The notes beneath the pieces are model-generated. The model searched no databases and had not been told where the DNA came from. It worked only from the letters and a program-made list of their open reading frames with translations. A stretch of DNA of 64,000 nucleotides, taken from Sphingomonas kaistensis. GTDB taxonomy: Bacteria > Pseudomonadota > Alphaproteobacteria > Sphingomonadales > Sphingomonadaceae. The stretch spans positions 1,743,001 to 1,807,000 of the forward strand of contig NZ_JAATJC010000001.1 in the NCBI RefSeq assembly GCF_011927725.1. Reading direction: 5' to 3'. Below, piece after piece: positions 7,874-16,497 of the stretch (its first letter is position 1; the number at the start of each line of letters is the position of its first letter). A program made the position numbers and the translations under genes.

Positions 7874-9847
7874 ATGGCCACGGCCACCCATCTGCTTACC
7901 CCCGAGGAGGCAAACGCCGACCTCGTTCCCGAGAATGTCGTGGTCCGTTTCGCTGGTGACAGCGGCGACGGCATGCAGCTGACCGGCGGTCAGTTCACCC
8001 TGTCGACCGCGCTCGCCGGCAACGACCTTGCGACCTTCCCCGACTTCCCGGCCGAAATCCGCGCCCCGCAGGGGACGACCTTCGGCGTCTCGGCCTTCCA
8101 GATCAATTTCGGCTCGGCCAGCATCGAAACCGCCGGCGACCAGCCCGACGTCCTCGTCGCGATGAACCCGGCGGCGCTGAAGGTGAACGTCGCCGCCTTG
8201 CGCGATGGCGGAATGATCATCGCCGACGAGGGCGAATTCTCGGCCCGCAACCTCGCCAAGGCCGGCTATGATGCCAACCCGCTCGAGGACGGCAGCCTTG
8301 CCCGCTGGCAGCTGGTCAAGTTCAACATCTCGCAGCTGACCCTCGACGCGGTGAAGCCGTTCGGCCTCGGCAACAAGGAGGCGCTGCGCTGCAAGAACAT
8401 GTGGACGCTCGGCCTCGCGCTGTGGATGTTCGACCGTGACCGTGGCCCGATCGTCGACTGGCTCAAGACAAAGTTCGCCAAGGCCCCGACGCTGGCCGAA
8501 GCCAATATCGCCGCGCTGAACGCCGGCCACGCCTATGGCGACACGATCGAGATGGGCGCCGCCTTCCGGCCCCACCACATCGAGGCCGCCCCGGCCGAAC
8601 CCGGCCTGTATCGCACCGTCACCGGGGCCGAAGCGCTTGGCCTCGGCCTCGTCGCGGGCGCGCAGCTCGCCGACCTGCCGATGTTCTTCGGTGGCTATCC
8701 GATCACCCCGGCCTCGGCGCTGCTGCACCACCTCAGCCGCCTCAAGGAATATGGGATCACCACCTTCCAGGCCGAGGACGAGATCGCCGCCATCTGCGCC
8801 GCGATCGGCGCGTCCTATGCCGGAAGCCTCGGCGTCACCTCGTCGAGCGGCCCGGGCATCGCGCTCAAGACCGAAGCGATGGGCCTTGCGATCATGACCG
8901 AGCTGCCGCTGGTGATCGTCAATTCGCAGCGCGGCGGGCCATCGACCGGCCTTCCGACCAAGACCGAGCAAAGCGACCTCTACCAAGCGGTCTATGGCCG
9001 CAACGGCGACGCGCCGCTGCCGGTCATCGCCGCCCGCTCGCCCGCCGATGCCTTCGACTGCGCGATCGAGGCGGTGCGCCTTGCCGTCCGCTACATGACG
9101 CCCGTCATGCTGCTGACGGACGGCTACATCGCCAATGCCGCGGAGCCGTGGAAGGTGCCTGACATGAGCGGCTACGCGCCGTTCCCGGTCACGCACGCGA
9201 CCGAGGCCAGCGTGCCGCGCAACGAGACCGGCAAGCTCGAACCCTTCAGCCGCGACGACAAGCTCGCCCGGCCGTGGATCAAGCCCGGCACCCCCGGCCT
9301 CCTCCACCGCATCGGCGGGATCGAGAAGCGCCCCGGGACCGGCGACATCGATTATTCGCCGGGTGCCCATGCCGAGATGACCAAGACCCGTCAGGACAAG
9401 GTGCTCGGCATCGCCCGCGACATTCCGGAGCAGGAGGTCTGCCTCGGCCGCGCCGGTGCGAAGGTGGCGATCGTCGGCTGGGGCTCGACCTTCGGGCCGA
9501 TCCACCAGGCGGTGAAGCGCCTCCTCGCGCAGGGCCATGACGTCGCCCACGTCCACGTCCGCCACATCTGGCCGCTCCCAGCCAACCTCGGTGAGCTGCT
9601 GCGCTCCTTCGGCACCGTGATCTGCCCGGAAATGAACACCGGCCAGTTCAAGACCCTGCTCCGCGACCAGTATCTGGTCGACGTGCAGAGCCTGACCAAG
9701 ACCAGCGGCCAGCCGTTCAAGATCGCCGAGATCGAGGCCGCCGCCCGCACTGCCCATGGCGGCACGCTCGCCCCCGATGCGACCCAGCTTCCCGAGCCCG
9801 AAAGCGGCCGCGACGAGGGCCATCCGAGCGCGGCCGAAGTACGCTGA
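7874..9847 (+). CDS. korA: 2-oxoacid:ferredoxin oxidoreductase, alpha subunit (2-oxoglutarate type)
   Basis: Large subunit of the two-subunit enzyme that oxidatively decarboxylates 2-oxoglutarate (or another 2-oxoacid) to the acyl-CoA with ferredoxin as electron acceptor. The 657 residues show the fused gamma domain first (FAGDSGDGMQLTGGQF at about 26-41), then the pyrimidine-binding alpha domain (GGYPITPAS near 272, SSGPGIALKTEA near 322, RGGPSTGLPTKTEQSDL near 350). This fused gamma-alpha form is the KorA type. The stop overlaps the ATG of a 26-codon ORF, and korB follows after a second small gene. Substrate choice is by family resemblance. Confidence 0.9.
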   Translation: MATATHLLTPEEANADLVPENVVVRFAGDSGDGMQLTGGQFTLSTALAGNDLATFPDFPAEIRAPQGTTFGVSAFQINFGSASIETAGDQPDVLVAMNPAALKVNVAALRDGGMIIADEGEFSARNLAKAGYDANPLEDGSLARWQLVKFNISQLTLDAVKPFGLGNKEALRCKNMWTLGLALWMFDRDRGPIVDWLKTKFAKAPTLAEANIAALNAGHAYGDTIEMGAAFRPHHIEAAPAEPGLYRTVTGAEALGLGLVAGAQLADLPMFFGGYPITPASALLHHLSRLKEYGITTFQAEDEIAAICAAIGASYAGSLGVTSSSGPGIALKTEAMGLAIMTELPLVIVNSQRGGPSTGLPTKTEQSDLYQAVYGRNGDAPLPVIAARSPADAFDCAIEAVRLAVRYMTPVMLLTDGYIANAAEPWKVPDMSGYAPFPVTHATEASVPRNETGKLEPFSRDDKLARPWIKPGTPGLLHRIGGIEKRPGTGDIDYSPGAHAEMTKTRQDKVLGIARDIPEQEVCLGRAGAKVAIVGWGSTFGPIHQAVKRLLAQGHDVAHVHVRHIWPLPANLGELLRSFGTVICPEMNTGQFKTLLRDQYLVDVQSLTKTSGQPFKIAEIEAAARTAHGGTLAPDATQLPEPESGRDEGHPSAAEVR

Positions 9848-9927
9848 TGAAGCCCATTAATCCCTTTCCCTACATCGCCATGCTGATCCTGGTGCTGGGA
9901 ATGATCTACCTATTCTACGGACGCTGA
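9847..9927 (+). CDS. 26-residue single-helix membrane peptide between korA and korB
   Basis: A short ORF encoding MKPINPFPYIAMLILVLGMI plus YLFYGR. Its ATG overlaps the korA stop (ATGA), a hallmark of translational coupling. The product is one predicted membrane helix (about residues 9-23) with a short N-terminus and a C-terminal Arg. Base composition and codons are like the host genes, unlike the next gene. It may tether or assist the oxidoreductase at the membrane, but that is inference; no family is recognised. It could be a chance ORF, though the overlap and clean hydrophobic profile argue for a gene. Confidence 0.55.
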   Translation: MKPINPFPYIAMLILVLGMIYLFYGR

Positions 9928-9929
9928 CG

Positions 9930-10277
9930 ATGGCACGAGCAATCGGGAATCAAGGTAATTGGTTTGCGAGAATTGAAGCTCCTGAGTTTCCGGAGCTCGA
10001 TGGCAGAAGTTTGCCGTGCGTGTGGGATTTCTGGTGGACTGGAAAAGATCGTTTCAGCGATCGAGGTTTCAATGCCGACCGAGTTGCTTTTCAGGCGCTT
10101 GTCGACGGTTTGGAAAGAGAGCGCTTAGCCATTCTCCGCAAGAGGAAGAAGGGGACGCCGGGAGATGTATGGCAAGCTGACGGGTATGTGGCAGTGTACG
10201 AAATCGCGGACATCGAGGCAGGCGAGAACCTTAATTTTCGCTTTGTGAAACGAATTTGCAATCTGGAAAATAAATGA
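9930..10277 (+). CDS. Small hypothetical protein inserted in the kor operon
   Basis: A 115-residue soluble, charged protein of no family I recognise, rich in Trp and Phe near the middle (CVWDFWW at about 30-36) and strongly basic at RKRKKG (about 70-75). The ATG is two bases after the preceding stop, and its own stop overlaps the korB ATG (ATGA). Its composition is clearly more A+T-rich than korA and korB, with codons such as AGA, TTA, AAT and TTT that the neighbours avoid. That suggests a recent acquisition set neatly into the operon. YVAVYEIADIEAGENLNFRF could be a beta-rich core. Confidence 0.7.
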   Translation: MARAIGNQGNWFARIEAPEFPELDGRSLPCVWDFWWTGKDRFSDRGFNADRVAFQALVDGLERERLAILRKRKKGTPGDVWQADGYVAVYEIADIEAGENLNFRFVKRICNLENK

Positions 10278-11293
10278 ACGCTCCCCTCCCCATCGAAAAG
10301 ACCACTGCTAAGGATTGGGCGTCCGACCAGGAAGTGCGCTGGTGCCCGGGCTGCGGCGATTATGCAGTGCTGAAGGCCGTCCAGCGGACCATGCCCGACC
10401 TTGGCGTCGCGCGCGAAAAGACCGTGTTCGTGAGCGGCATCGGCTGCTCCAGCCGCTTTCCCTATTACATGGAGACCTACGGCTTCCACACCATCCACGG
10501 CCGCGCGCCGGCGGTGGCGACGGGGGTCAAGCTCGCCAATCCCGATCTCGACGTGTGGATCATCACCGGCGACGGCGACGCGCTCAGCATCGGCGGCAAC
10601 CACACGATGCACCTGCTGCGCCGCAATCTCGACTGCCAGGTGCTGCTGTTCAACAACGAGATCTACGGCCTGACCAAGGGCCAATATTCGCCCACCAGCC
10701 GGGTCGGCACGCGCAGCCCGTCGACCCCGTTCGGCTCGGTCGACACGCCGGCGCGCCCCTGTGCCTTTGCGCTCGGCGCCGGCGCCCGCTTCGTCGCGCG
10801 CGGGATCGACGTCCACAAGTCGCTCCCCGACGTGCTCAAGGCCGCCCACGCCCACAAGGGCACCGCCTTTATCGAGATCTTCCAGAATTGCGTCGTCTAC
10901 AACGATGACGTCTTCGCGCCCTTCACCGCCCGCGACGTCGCGAGCGAGATGCAATTGTGGCTGAAAGCCGGAGAGCCGATGCTGTTCGCCGGTGGCACCA
11001 AGGGCCTCGCTCTCGACCCCGATACCCTGTCGCTCAAGGTCGTCGCCGCCGACGATCCCGGCGTGCTGATCCACGACCCGAAGAACCGCACGCTCGCGCA
11101 CCTGCTGGTAGAAATGCCGCCGGTCGGCTTCCCGGTCGCGCTCGGCGTCGTCTACGACGATCCGGCGCCGACCTTCGAGGCCGCCGTCATCCAGCAGAAT
11201 GACGCAATGGCAGCGGGCAAGAAGCCCGACCTTCAGGCCCTGGTCGCCAAGGGCCAGAGCTGGATGGTCGAAAAGGAACCGCGGGCCGAATAG
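10274..11293 (+). CDS. korB: 2-oxoacid:ferredoxin oxidoreductase, beta subunit
   Basis: The thiamine diphosphate- and 4Fe-4S-binding subunit partner of KorA, 339 residues. Cluster cysteines are C24 and C27 (WCPGCGDY), C58 (GIGCSS) and a later Cys near 205 (FQNCVVYND). The TPP/Mg motif is GDGDALSIGGNH (99-110), closing with NNEIYGLTKGQYSPTS (about 127-142). The start overlaps the stop of the small inserted gene, so it is probably coupled to it rather than to korA as in related genomes. Confidence 0.93.
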   Translation: MNAPLPIEKTTAKDWASDQEVRWCPGCGDYAVLKAVQRTMPDLGVAREKTVFVSGIGCSSRFPYYMETYGFHTIHGRAPAVATGVKLANPDLDVWIITGDGDALSIGGNHTMHLLRRNLDCQVLLFNNEIYGLTKGQYSPTSRVGTRSPSTPFGSVDTPARPCAFALGAGARFVARGIDVHKSLPDVLKAAHAHKGTAFIEIFQNCVVYNDDVFAPFTARDVASEMQLWLKAGEPMLFAGGTKGLALDPDTLSLKVVAADDPGVLIHDPKNRTLAHLLVEMPPVGFPVALGVVYDDPAPTFEAAVIQQNDAMAAGKKPDLQALVAKGQSWMVEKEPRAE

Positions 11294-11301
11294 CCCTTGT
11301 T

Positions 11302-11319
11302 CTCCAGCTTCGGCTGGAG
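11302..11319. other. UUCG-capped hairpin after korB without a T-run
   Basis: CTCCAGC (11302-11308), loop TTCG, GCTGGAG (11313-11319) form a perfect 7-bp stem with a very stable tetraloop just after the korB stop. CCCACTTC follows, so it is not a classical intrinsic terminator. It may protect the mRNA 3' end or be a small dispersed repeat. Confidence 0.45.
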
Positions 11320-11374
11320 CCCACTTCATTTCCATGAGGCTTTGGGCTGCGGCCTTCGCCGGAGCACCTGTCTG

Positions 11375-12040
11375 ATGAACCCCCGTGAACTCCTCGCCAC
11401 TGCCCAGATTCCCGGCGGTGACGAAATGCGCCTTTATCGCCGTGGTGACGATCACATGATCCTGCTCGAGCGGACCGAACTCATGTCGACCCGCATGAGC
11501 GGATCGGAAGAAGCGCTTGCGACCCTGACCGCACAACGGCTCGGCTCCAAGCCGAAGCAGCGCTGGCTGATCGGCGGTTACGGGATGGGCTTTACCCTCC
11601 GCGCGGCCCTGAAGGATTTGCCCGCCGATGCCGAAGTCACGGTCGCCGAACTGGTGCCCGAGATCATGGACTGGGCCAGGGGCCCGATGGAACAGCTCAA
11701 CGCCGCCGGGCTCGCCGACAAGCGGACCCGGATCCACATGGGCGACGTGGCCGAGCCGATCCGCGAGGGCGGGTGGGACGCCATCCTGCTCGATGTCGAC
11801 AATGGCCCGGACGCCTTGGTCCGCGCCGCCAACCAGTGGCTGTACGAGCCCGGCGGCCTCGCCATCACCAAGAAGGCGCTGCGGCCCGGCGGGCTGCTCG
11901 CCATCTGGTCGGCAGGGTCGGACGCCCGCTTCAGCAAGACCCTGCTACAGGCCGGCTTCCGGGTCGAGGAGCAGGAGGTGCGCGGCCGCTCCAACGGCAA
12001 GGGGCCGCACCACTTCATCTGGTTCGCCTCGCTCCGCTAG
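11375..12040 (+). CDS. Spermidine-synthase-like methyltransferase-fold protein
   Basis: A 221-residue protein with the class I Rossmann core of spermidine synthase-like proteins: GGYGMGFTLRAAL as the cofactor loop, VAELVPEIMDWARG as the acidic strand after beta 2, and AILLDVDNGPDALV as the central motif. It lacks the N-terminal beta domain of real spermidine synthases and is short, so polyamine synthesis is not assured; a small-molecule methyltransferase is equally likely. I use the ATG at 11375 because the longer upstream reading covers the hairpin and is not protein-like. The stop directly abuts the next ATG. Confidence 0.75.
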   Translation: MNPRELLATAQIPGGDEMRLYRRGDDHMILLERTELMSTRMSGSEEALATLTAQRLGSKPKQRWLIGGYGMGFTLRAALKDLPADAEVTVAELVPEIMDWARGPMEQLNAAGLADKRTRIHMGDVAEPIREGGWDAILLDVDNGPDALVRAANQWLYEPGGLAITKKALRPGGLLAIWSAGSDARFSKTLLQAGFRVEEQEVRGRSNGKGPHHFIWFASLR

Positions 12041-13012
12041 ATGGACAATCTTACCCACAGCCTCGCCGGCGCCCTGATCGGGCAGATGGGATTGAAGCGC
12101 GCCAGCCGCTTCGCCCTGGCGGGCTGCATCCTCGGCGCCAATGCGCCCGACATCGACGTCATCGCCCCGCTGTTCCTGCCGGTCGACAACATCGCCTTCC
12201 ACCGCGGTCCGACCCATGCGCTGTTCGGGCTGCCGGTAATGGCCGCCTGCACCGTCGCCCTGCTGTGGCTGATCGACCGGATCCGCCCGGGCAAGGCGGG
12301 CGACCTGCCGTTCCGCGCCGGGCCGCTGTTCCTGGTCACCCTGCTTGCGGTCGCCACCCATCCTTTCCTCGACTGGCTAACCACCTATGCGGTGGCCTTC
12401 TTCGCGCCGGCGGGCGAGCGCTGGTATTCGGCCAATGCCATCTTCATCATCGACTGGGTCTACTGGATCGTCCTTGGGCTCGGCATCTGGCTGTCGGTGC
12501 GGCGCTGGCGGGGAGGGGCCGGCAACCCTGGCCGCCCGGCACAGGTCGCTGGAGTCATACTCCTCCTCTACATCGCCGCCAACGTCGCCTGGAGCGCGCA
12601 TGCCGAGCGGACCCTTGCGGCAGCGCTGCGCCAGCGCGGAATCCAGCCTCGGCTGATCGTCGCCAGCCCGCCGCCCTTCGCCTTCTGGGAACGCAGCATG
12701 GCGTGGCGCAGCGACCGCGAGTGGGGCGCCGGCAGCTTCTCGCCCGGCACCGGGCTTTTGCTCGAGCCTGCCGTCTATCCCCTCGGCCTCGACGACCCGC
12801 GCTTCCTTCGCGCCCGGGCAGAGCGCCGCATCGTGCGCTCCTTCCTCTACTGGTCGCGGATGCCGATCGTGGTCGAGGTCGGCGGCCGCCCGGTCCTCAC
12901 CGACCAGCGCTATCATCGCAACCTCGACGATCCGCGCGTGCCCGCCGCGATCCGCCGCCGTGCCCCGCGCGGGCAATTCCAGATTCCGCTCGACCTGCCC
13001 TCACGGCCATAG
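12041..13012 (+). CDS. Membrane-bound metal-dependent hydrolase (YdjM/DUF457 family)
   Basis: A 323-residue inner-membrane protein. The start MDNLTHSLAG, then PDIDV and HRGPTHALFG (about residues 48-57), are the family's conserved acidic and histidine residues, thought to bind metal, and THPFLDWLTTYA repeats the pattern near 108. About four or five membrane helices fill the first 190 residues, and a soluble domain ends the protein. Homologues include the LexA-regulated YdjM of E. coli. Substrate unknown. The ATG directly follows the stop of the preceding gene. Confidence 0.82.
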   Translation: MDNLTHSLAGALIGQMGLKRASRFALAGCILGANAPDIDVIAPLFLPVDNIAFHRGPTHALFGLPVMAACTVALLWLIDRIRPGKAGDLPFRAGPLFLVTLLAVATHPFLDWLTTYAVAFFAPAGERWYSANAIFIIDWVYWIVLGLGIWLSVRRWRGGAGNPGRPAQVAGVILLLYIAANVAWSAHAERTLAAALRQRGIQPRLIVASPPPFAFWERSMAWRSDREWGAGSFSPGTGLLLEPAVYPLGLDDPRFLRARAERRIVRSFLYWSRMPIVVEVGGRPVLTDQRYHRNLDDPRVPAAIRRRAPRGQFQIPLDLPSRP

Positions 13013-13046
13013 TGCGCCGGGCGCCAGACAGGCCTTGAAGCCGAGG

Positions 13047-14399
13047 ATGGATTCACCGCAACTCGTCTGGTTCCGCCAGGACCTCCGCACCGCCGACCAC
13101 CCCGCGCTGATCGCCGCGGCCGAGAAGGGACCGACGGTCGGCCTTTACGTCCTCGACGACGAGACGCCCGGCAAATGGAAGCTCGGCGGCGCCTCGCGCT
13201 GGTGGCTCCACCACAGCCTCGCCGCGCTGTCGGAGGAGCTGGAGAAGCTCGGCTCGACCCTGATCCTGCGCCGCGGACGCTCCTCGCGGGTGGTGCCGGC
13301 GGTGGCCAAGGAACTCGGCGCGAGCGGCATCCACGCCACGCGCCACTACGAACCCTGGTGGCGCGAGGCGGAGTGCGAGCATGGCGACTTCGCCATCCTC
13401 CACCACGGCGACGTCCTCCACGAACCCGGCGCCATCCGCTCGGGCGCAGGGCATCCGTTCAAGATCTACGGGCCCTATTACCGCGCGCTCGAAAGCCACA
13501 TGCCCCCGCCCGAGCCGGTCCCGGCGCCGAAGCTGACGAGGCCGTCGAAGCTTCCCAACAGCGACAAGCTCGAGGAGTTCGATCTCCTGCCGACGAAACC
13601 AGACTGGGCGCAGGGCTTCGCCGACTGGACCCCGGGGTCAAAGGGCGCCGCCCGCCAGCTCCGCCGCTTCGTCGATCATGCCTCCGACTATGGCGCCCAC
13701 CGCGACCATCCTGCCGAGGACGCCACCAGCCGCCTGTCGCCCCATCTCCACCACGGGGAACTGAGCCCGCGCCAGCTGTGGCACGCGCTTGGCCGAAAGG
13801 GCGGGGAGAAATTCCGCCGCGAGCTCGCCTGGCGCGATTTCAGCCGCAATGTCGCGCTTGCCGACCGGCAAGTCGGGGACACCGCCCAGCGCCCGCTCGG
13901 CCTCCGCACCCGCCACGGCAAGGCCGCCGATGCCGATTTCAAGGCCTGGACGCGAGGCCGCACCGGCTATCCCCTGGTCGACGCCGGGATGCGCCAATTG
14001 TGGTTCGAGGGCTGGATGCACAATCGCGCCCGGCTCGTCACCGCAAGCTTCCTCGTCAAGCACCTGCTGATCGACTGGTGGCGCGGCGCCGAGTGGTTCT
14101 GGGATACTTTGGTCGACGCCGACTATGCCAACAACAGCCAGAACTGGCAGTGGATCGCCGGCACCGGTTTCGACAGCCAGCCCTTCTACCGGATCATAGC
14201 GCCGCTCACGCAGAGCGAGAAGTTCGACGCCGCCGACTATATCCGCCGTTGGGTTCCCGAACTCGCCCGCCTGTCCGACGCCGACATCCACGACCCGTGG
14301 GGGAGGGGCGTCGCGCCGGCCGATTATCCCGAGCCGCTGATCGACCACCGCGAAGCGCGCGAACGGGCGCTCGAGGCCTTCCGCAAACGGACATCCTGA
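13047..14399 (+). CDS. phrB: Deoxyribodipyrimidine photolyase
   Basis: A light-driven repair enzyme for cyclobutane pyrimidine dimers, 450 residues. The N-terminal antenna domain begins LVWFRQDLRTADHPAL. The C-terminal FAD domain carries RTGYPLVDAGMRQLW and WMHNRARLVTASFLVKHL, plus WDTLVDADYANNSQNWQW, all signatures of class I CPD photolyases. I chose the ATG at 13047, since upstream codons overlap the previous gene's end. It precedes cfa by 15 bases and may be cotranscribed with it. Confidence 0.94.
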   Translation: MDSPQLVWFRQDLRTADHPALIAAAEKGPTVGLYVLDDETPGKWKLGGASRWWLHHSLAALSEELEKLGSTLILRRGRSSRVVPAVAKELGASGIHATRHYEPWWREAECEHGDFAILHHGDVLHEPGAIRSGAGHPFKIYGPYYRALESHMPPPEPVPAPKLTRPSKLPNSDKLEEFDLLPTKPDWAQGFADWTPGSKGAARQLRRFVDHASDYGAHRDHPAEDATSRLSPHLHHGELSPRQLWHALGRKGGEKFRRELAWRDFSRNVALADRQVGDTAQRPLGLRTRHGKAADADFKAWTRGRTGYPLVDAGMRQLWFEGWMHNRARLVTASFLVKHLLIDWWRGAEWFWDTLVDADYANNSQNWQWIAGTGFDSQPFYRIIAPLTQSEKFDAADYIRRWVPELARLSDADIHDPWGRGVAPADYPEPLIDHREARERALEAFRKRTS

Positions 14400-14414
14400 C
14401 GCTAAGAGGCAAGA

Positions 14415-15662
14415 ATGGCCTCACGCGGTTCGCACCTTCTCACCGCCGACCGCAGCTTCGTCACCGGCGCCGGCCTGCTTGGCCGCCTCGCCGCACCGGC
14501 CTTCGCCCGGATCCTCGACCAGCTTCACCAGCGGCTGCGCGAGGGCGGCATCCACGGCACGCTTCCCGATGGCAGCACCCGCCGCATCGGCTTCCACGCC
14601 CCGGGACCCGAGCCGGTGGTCACGCTCCACAGCTGGCTTGCCCTGGTCCGCCTCGCCACCAGCGGCAGCGTCGGCTGGTACAAGGCATGGGCGCGCGGCG
14701 AATGGTCCGCGGCCGATCCGGTCCCTCTGTTCGACCTGTTCATGCGCAACGCTGCAAGCCTGCGCGGCACCGCCCGCGCCAAGGGCCCGTTTCGCCTCGT
14801 CAACTGGCTCGCCCACCAGTGGCGCGACAACGGCCCCGGCCAGGCCCGCCGCAACATCGCTGCTCATTACGATCTCGGCAACGACTTCTACGCCGCCTGG
14901 CTCGATCCCGGCATGAGCTATTCGAGCGCCCTGTTCCGCTCGCCCGCCGACAGCCTCGAGCAGGCCCAGGACGCCAAGATCGATGCCATCCTCGACCGTC
15001 TCGCCATCACCAGGGAGACCAGTCTGCTGGAGATCGGCTGCGGCTGGGGAAGCCTCGCCATCCGGGCCGCGCGCCGGGGCGCCCAGGTCACCGGCCTCAC
15101 CCTGTCGACCGAGCAAAAGTCATGGGCCGAAGCCCGCATCCGCACCGAGGGGCTGCAGGACCGCATCACCATCCTGCTCGAGGATTATCGCGATCACCAC
15201 GGCACCTATGACGCGCTCGCTTCGGTCGAGATGGTCGAAGCGGTCGGCCAGCGCTGGTGGCCCGCCTATCTCGACACCATCGCTCGCACCCTGCGCCCCG
15301 GCGGCCGCGCCGCGCTGCAATATATCTCGATTCGGCCCGAACTGTTCGACGCCTATGCCGCCAGCGCCGACTTCATCCAGACCTACATCTTCCCCGGCGG
15401 AATGCTGCTGAACGAACCGCGCTTCCGCGCGCTCGCCGAACAGCGCAGCCTCGGCTGGCACGAACCCCATGCCTTCGGCCTCGACTATGCCGAAACGCTG
15501 CGCCTCTGGCGGGAACGCTACGACGCCAGCGTGAAGGCTGGCCGTCTCGACGACTTCAGCCCCGAATTCCACGACTTGTGGCGCTATTATCTGATGTATT
15601 GCGAAGGCGGGTTCCGGGGCGGCGGTATCGACGTCACCCAGGTCACGCTGACGAAAGCCTAG
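14415..15662 (+). CDS. cfa: Cyclopropane-fatty-acyl-phospholipid synthase
   Basis: A SAM-dependent enzyme that adds a methylene bridge across double bonds of membrane phospholipid acyl chains. The 415 residues include AHYDLGNDFYAAWLDPGMSYSSALF (family signature), SAM motif LEIGCGWGSLA near residue 205, VTGLTLSTEQ, and SVEMVEAVG. The C-terminal YCEGGFRGGGIDV is typical. It lies directly after phrB. Its TAG stop shares the four bases CTAG with the convergent SDR gene. Confidence 0.94.
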   Translation: MASRGSHLLTADRSFVTGAGLLGRLAAPAFARILDQLHQRLREGGIHGTLPDGSTRRIGFHAPGPEPVVTLHSWLALVRLATSGSVGWYKAWARGEWSAADPVPLFDLFMRNAASLRGTARAKGPFRLVNWLAHQWRDNGPGQARRNIAAHYDLGNDFYAAWLDPGMSYSSALFRSPADSLEQAQDAKIDAILDRLAITRETSLLEIGCGWGSLAIRAARRGAQVTGLTLSTEQKSWAEARIRTEGLQDRITILLEDYRDHHGTYDALASVEMVEAVGQRWWPAYLDTIARTLRPGGRAALQYISIRPELFDAYAASADFIQTYIFPGGMLLNEPRFRALAEQRSLGWHEPHAFGLDYAETLRLWRERYDASVKAGRLDDFSPEFHDLWRYYLMYCEGGFRGGGIDVTQVTLTKA

Positions 15663-16366
15663 GCTTCGACCCGGACCTTTTCGCCGCTGGCCCGGTCCTC
15701 GCCCAGCAGCTGCAGCAACCGTTCGGCGACCACCTCGGGCGCCTTCACTTCGGCCGGATCCTCACCCGGAAACGCCTTGGCCCGCATCTGCGTGCGCGTC
15801 GCGCCGGGGTCGAGCACCGTGACCCGAAGCTTGCCCGAATGCGCCGTCTCGTCGGCATAAGCGCCAAGCAGGGTTTCCAGCGCCGCCTTGGACGAGCCAT
15901 AGGCCCCCCAGAAGGCCCGCGGGGTGGCACCCACGCTGCTGGTCACCGCTACCACCTCGGCCCGGTCCGACCCCTTCAGCATCGGGTCGAATGCCGCCAG
16001 CAGCGCCTGGGGCGCCAGCAGGTTGAGGTTGATCAGCCGTGTATATTCCTTGACGTCGATATGCTCGACCGGAGTCAGCGAGCCGAGCGTGGCCGCGTTC
16101 AGTACCAGCAGGTCGAGCTTCTCCCACCGCCCCGAGATCGCCTGTGCCAGCTTGCCGATGTCCTCGGCCTTGGTGAGGTCGAGCGGCGCGATGGTCGCGG
16201 TCCCGCCGGCGGCATGGATGCGCTCCTCGACCTGCTCGAGGCCAGCGGTCGTCCGTGCGGTCAGGATGACGTGCGCTCCCTCGCGCGCCAGGGCTTCGGC
16301 GATCGCCGCGCCGATCCCGCGGCTGGCTCCGGTGACGAGGGCGAGGCGGCCTTGCAATGTGCTCAT
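15659..16366 (-). CDS. Short-chain dehydrogenase/reductase
   Basis: A 235-residue classical SDR. The nucleotide loop TGASRGIG is at residues 12-19, NAA near 90, the catalytic Ser near 143, and YGSSK at Y156/K160. It is most like YciK-type enzymes; which alcohol or ketone it handles is unknown. I place the start at the ATG of MSTLQGR, since the longer reading upstream is low-complexity Arg-rich sequence and unlike the family. Confidence 0.88.
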   Translation of the reverse strand: MSTLQGRLALVTGASRGIGAAIAEALAREGAHVILTARTTAGLEQVEERIHAAGGTATIAPLDLTKAEDIGKLAQAISGRWEKLDLLVLNAATLGSLTPVEHIDVKEYTRLINLNLLAPQALLAAFDPMLKGSDRAEVVAVTSSVGATPRAFWGAYGSSKAALETLLGAYADETAHSGKLRVTVLDPGATRTQMRAKAFPGEDPAEVKAPEVVAERLLQLLGEDRASGEKVRVEA

Positions 16367-16497
16367 GGGCCGCGCCCTAGCCGAGCCGCCGCCCACGGCC
16401 AAGCACCGCCCGTCGCGGCGGTCGCCGACCCTGGCCTGCAAATGATTGTGCGGCGGGACAGGGCAGGTTAGTTCTACCTCTGTTCTCGTCACTGTGG

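Noticed and set aside
7856..9823. 655-codon open frame antisense to korA
   Set aside because: It mirrors korA codon for codon, is His/Arg/Gly-rich and low-complexity, and korA has clear family motifs. High G+C makes long antisense frames common.
10091..11737. 548-codon antisense frame across the small insert and korB
   Set aside because: It is the complement of real genes, with no motif or start context of its own.
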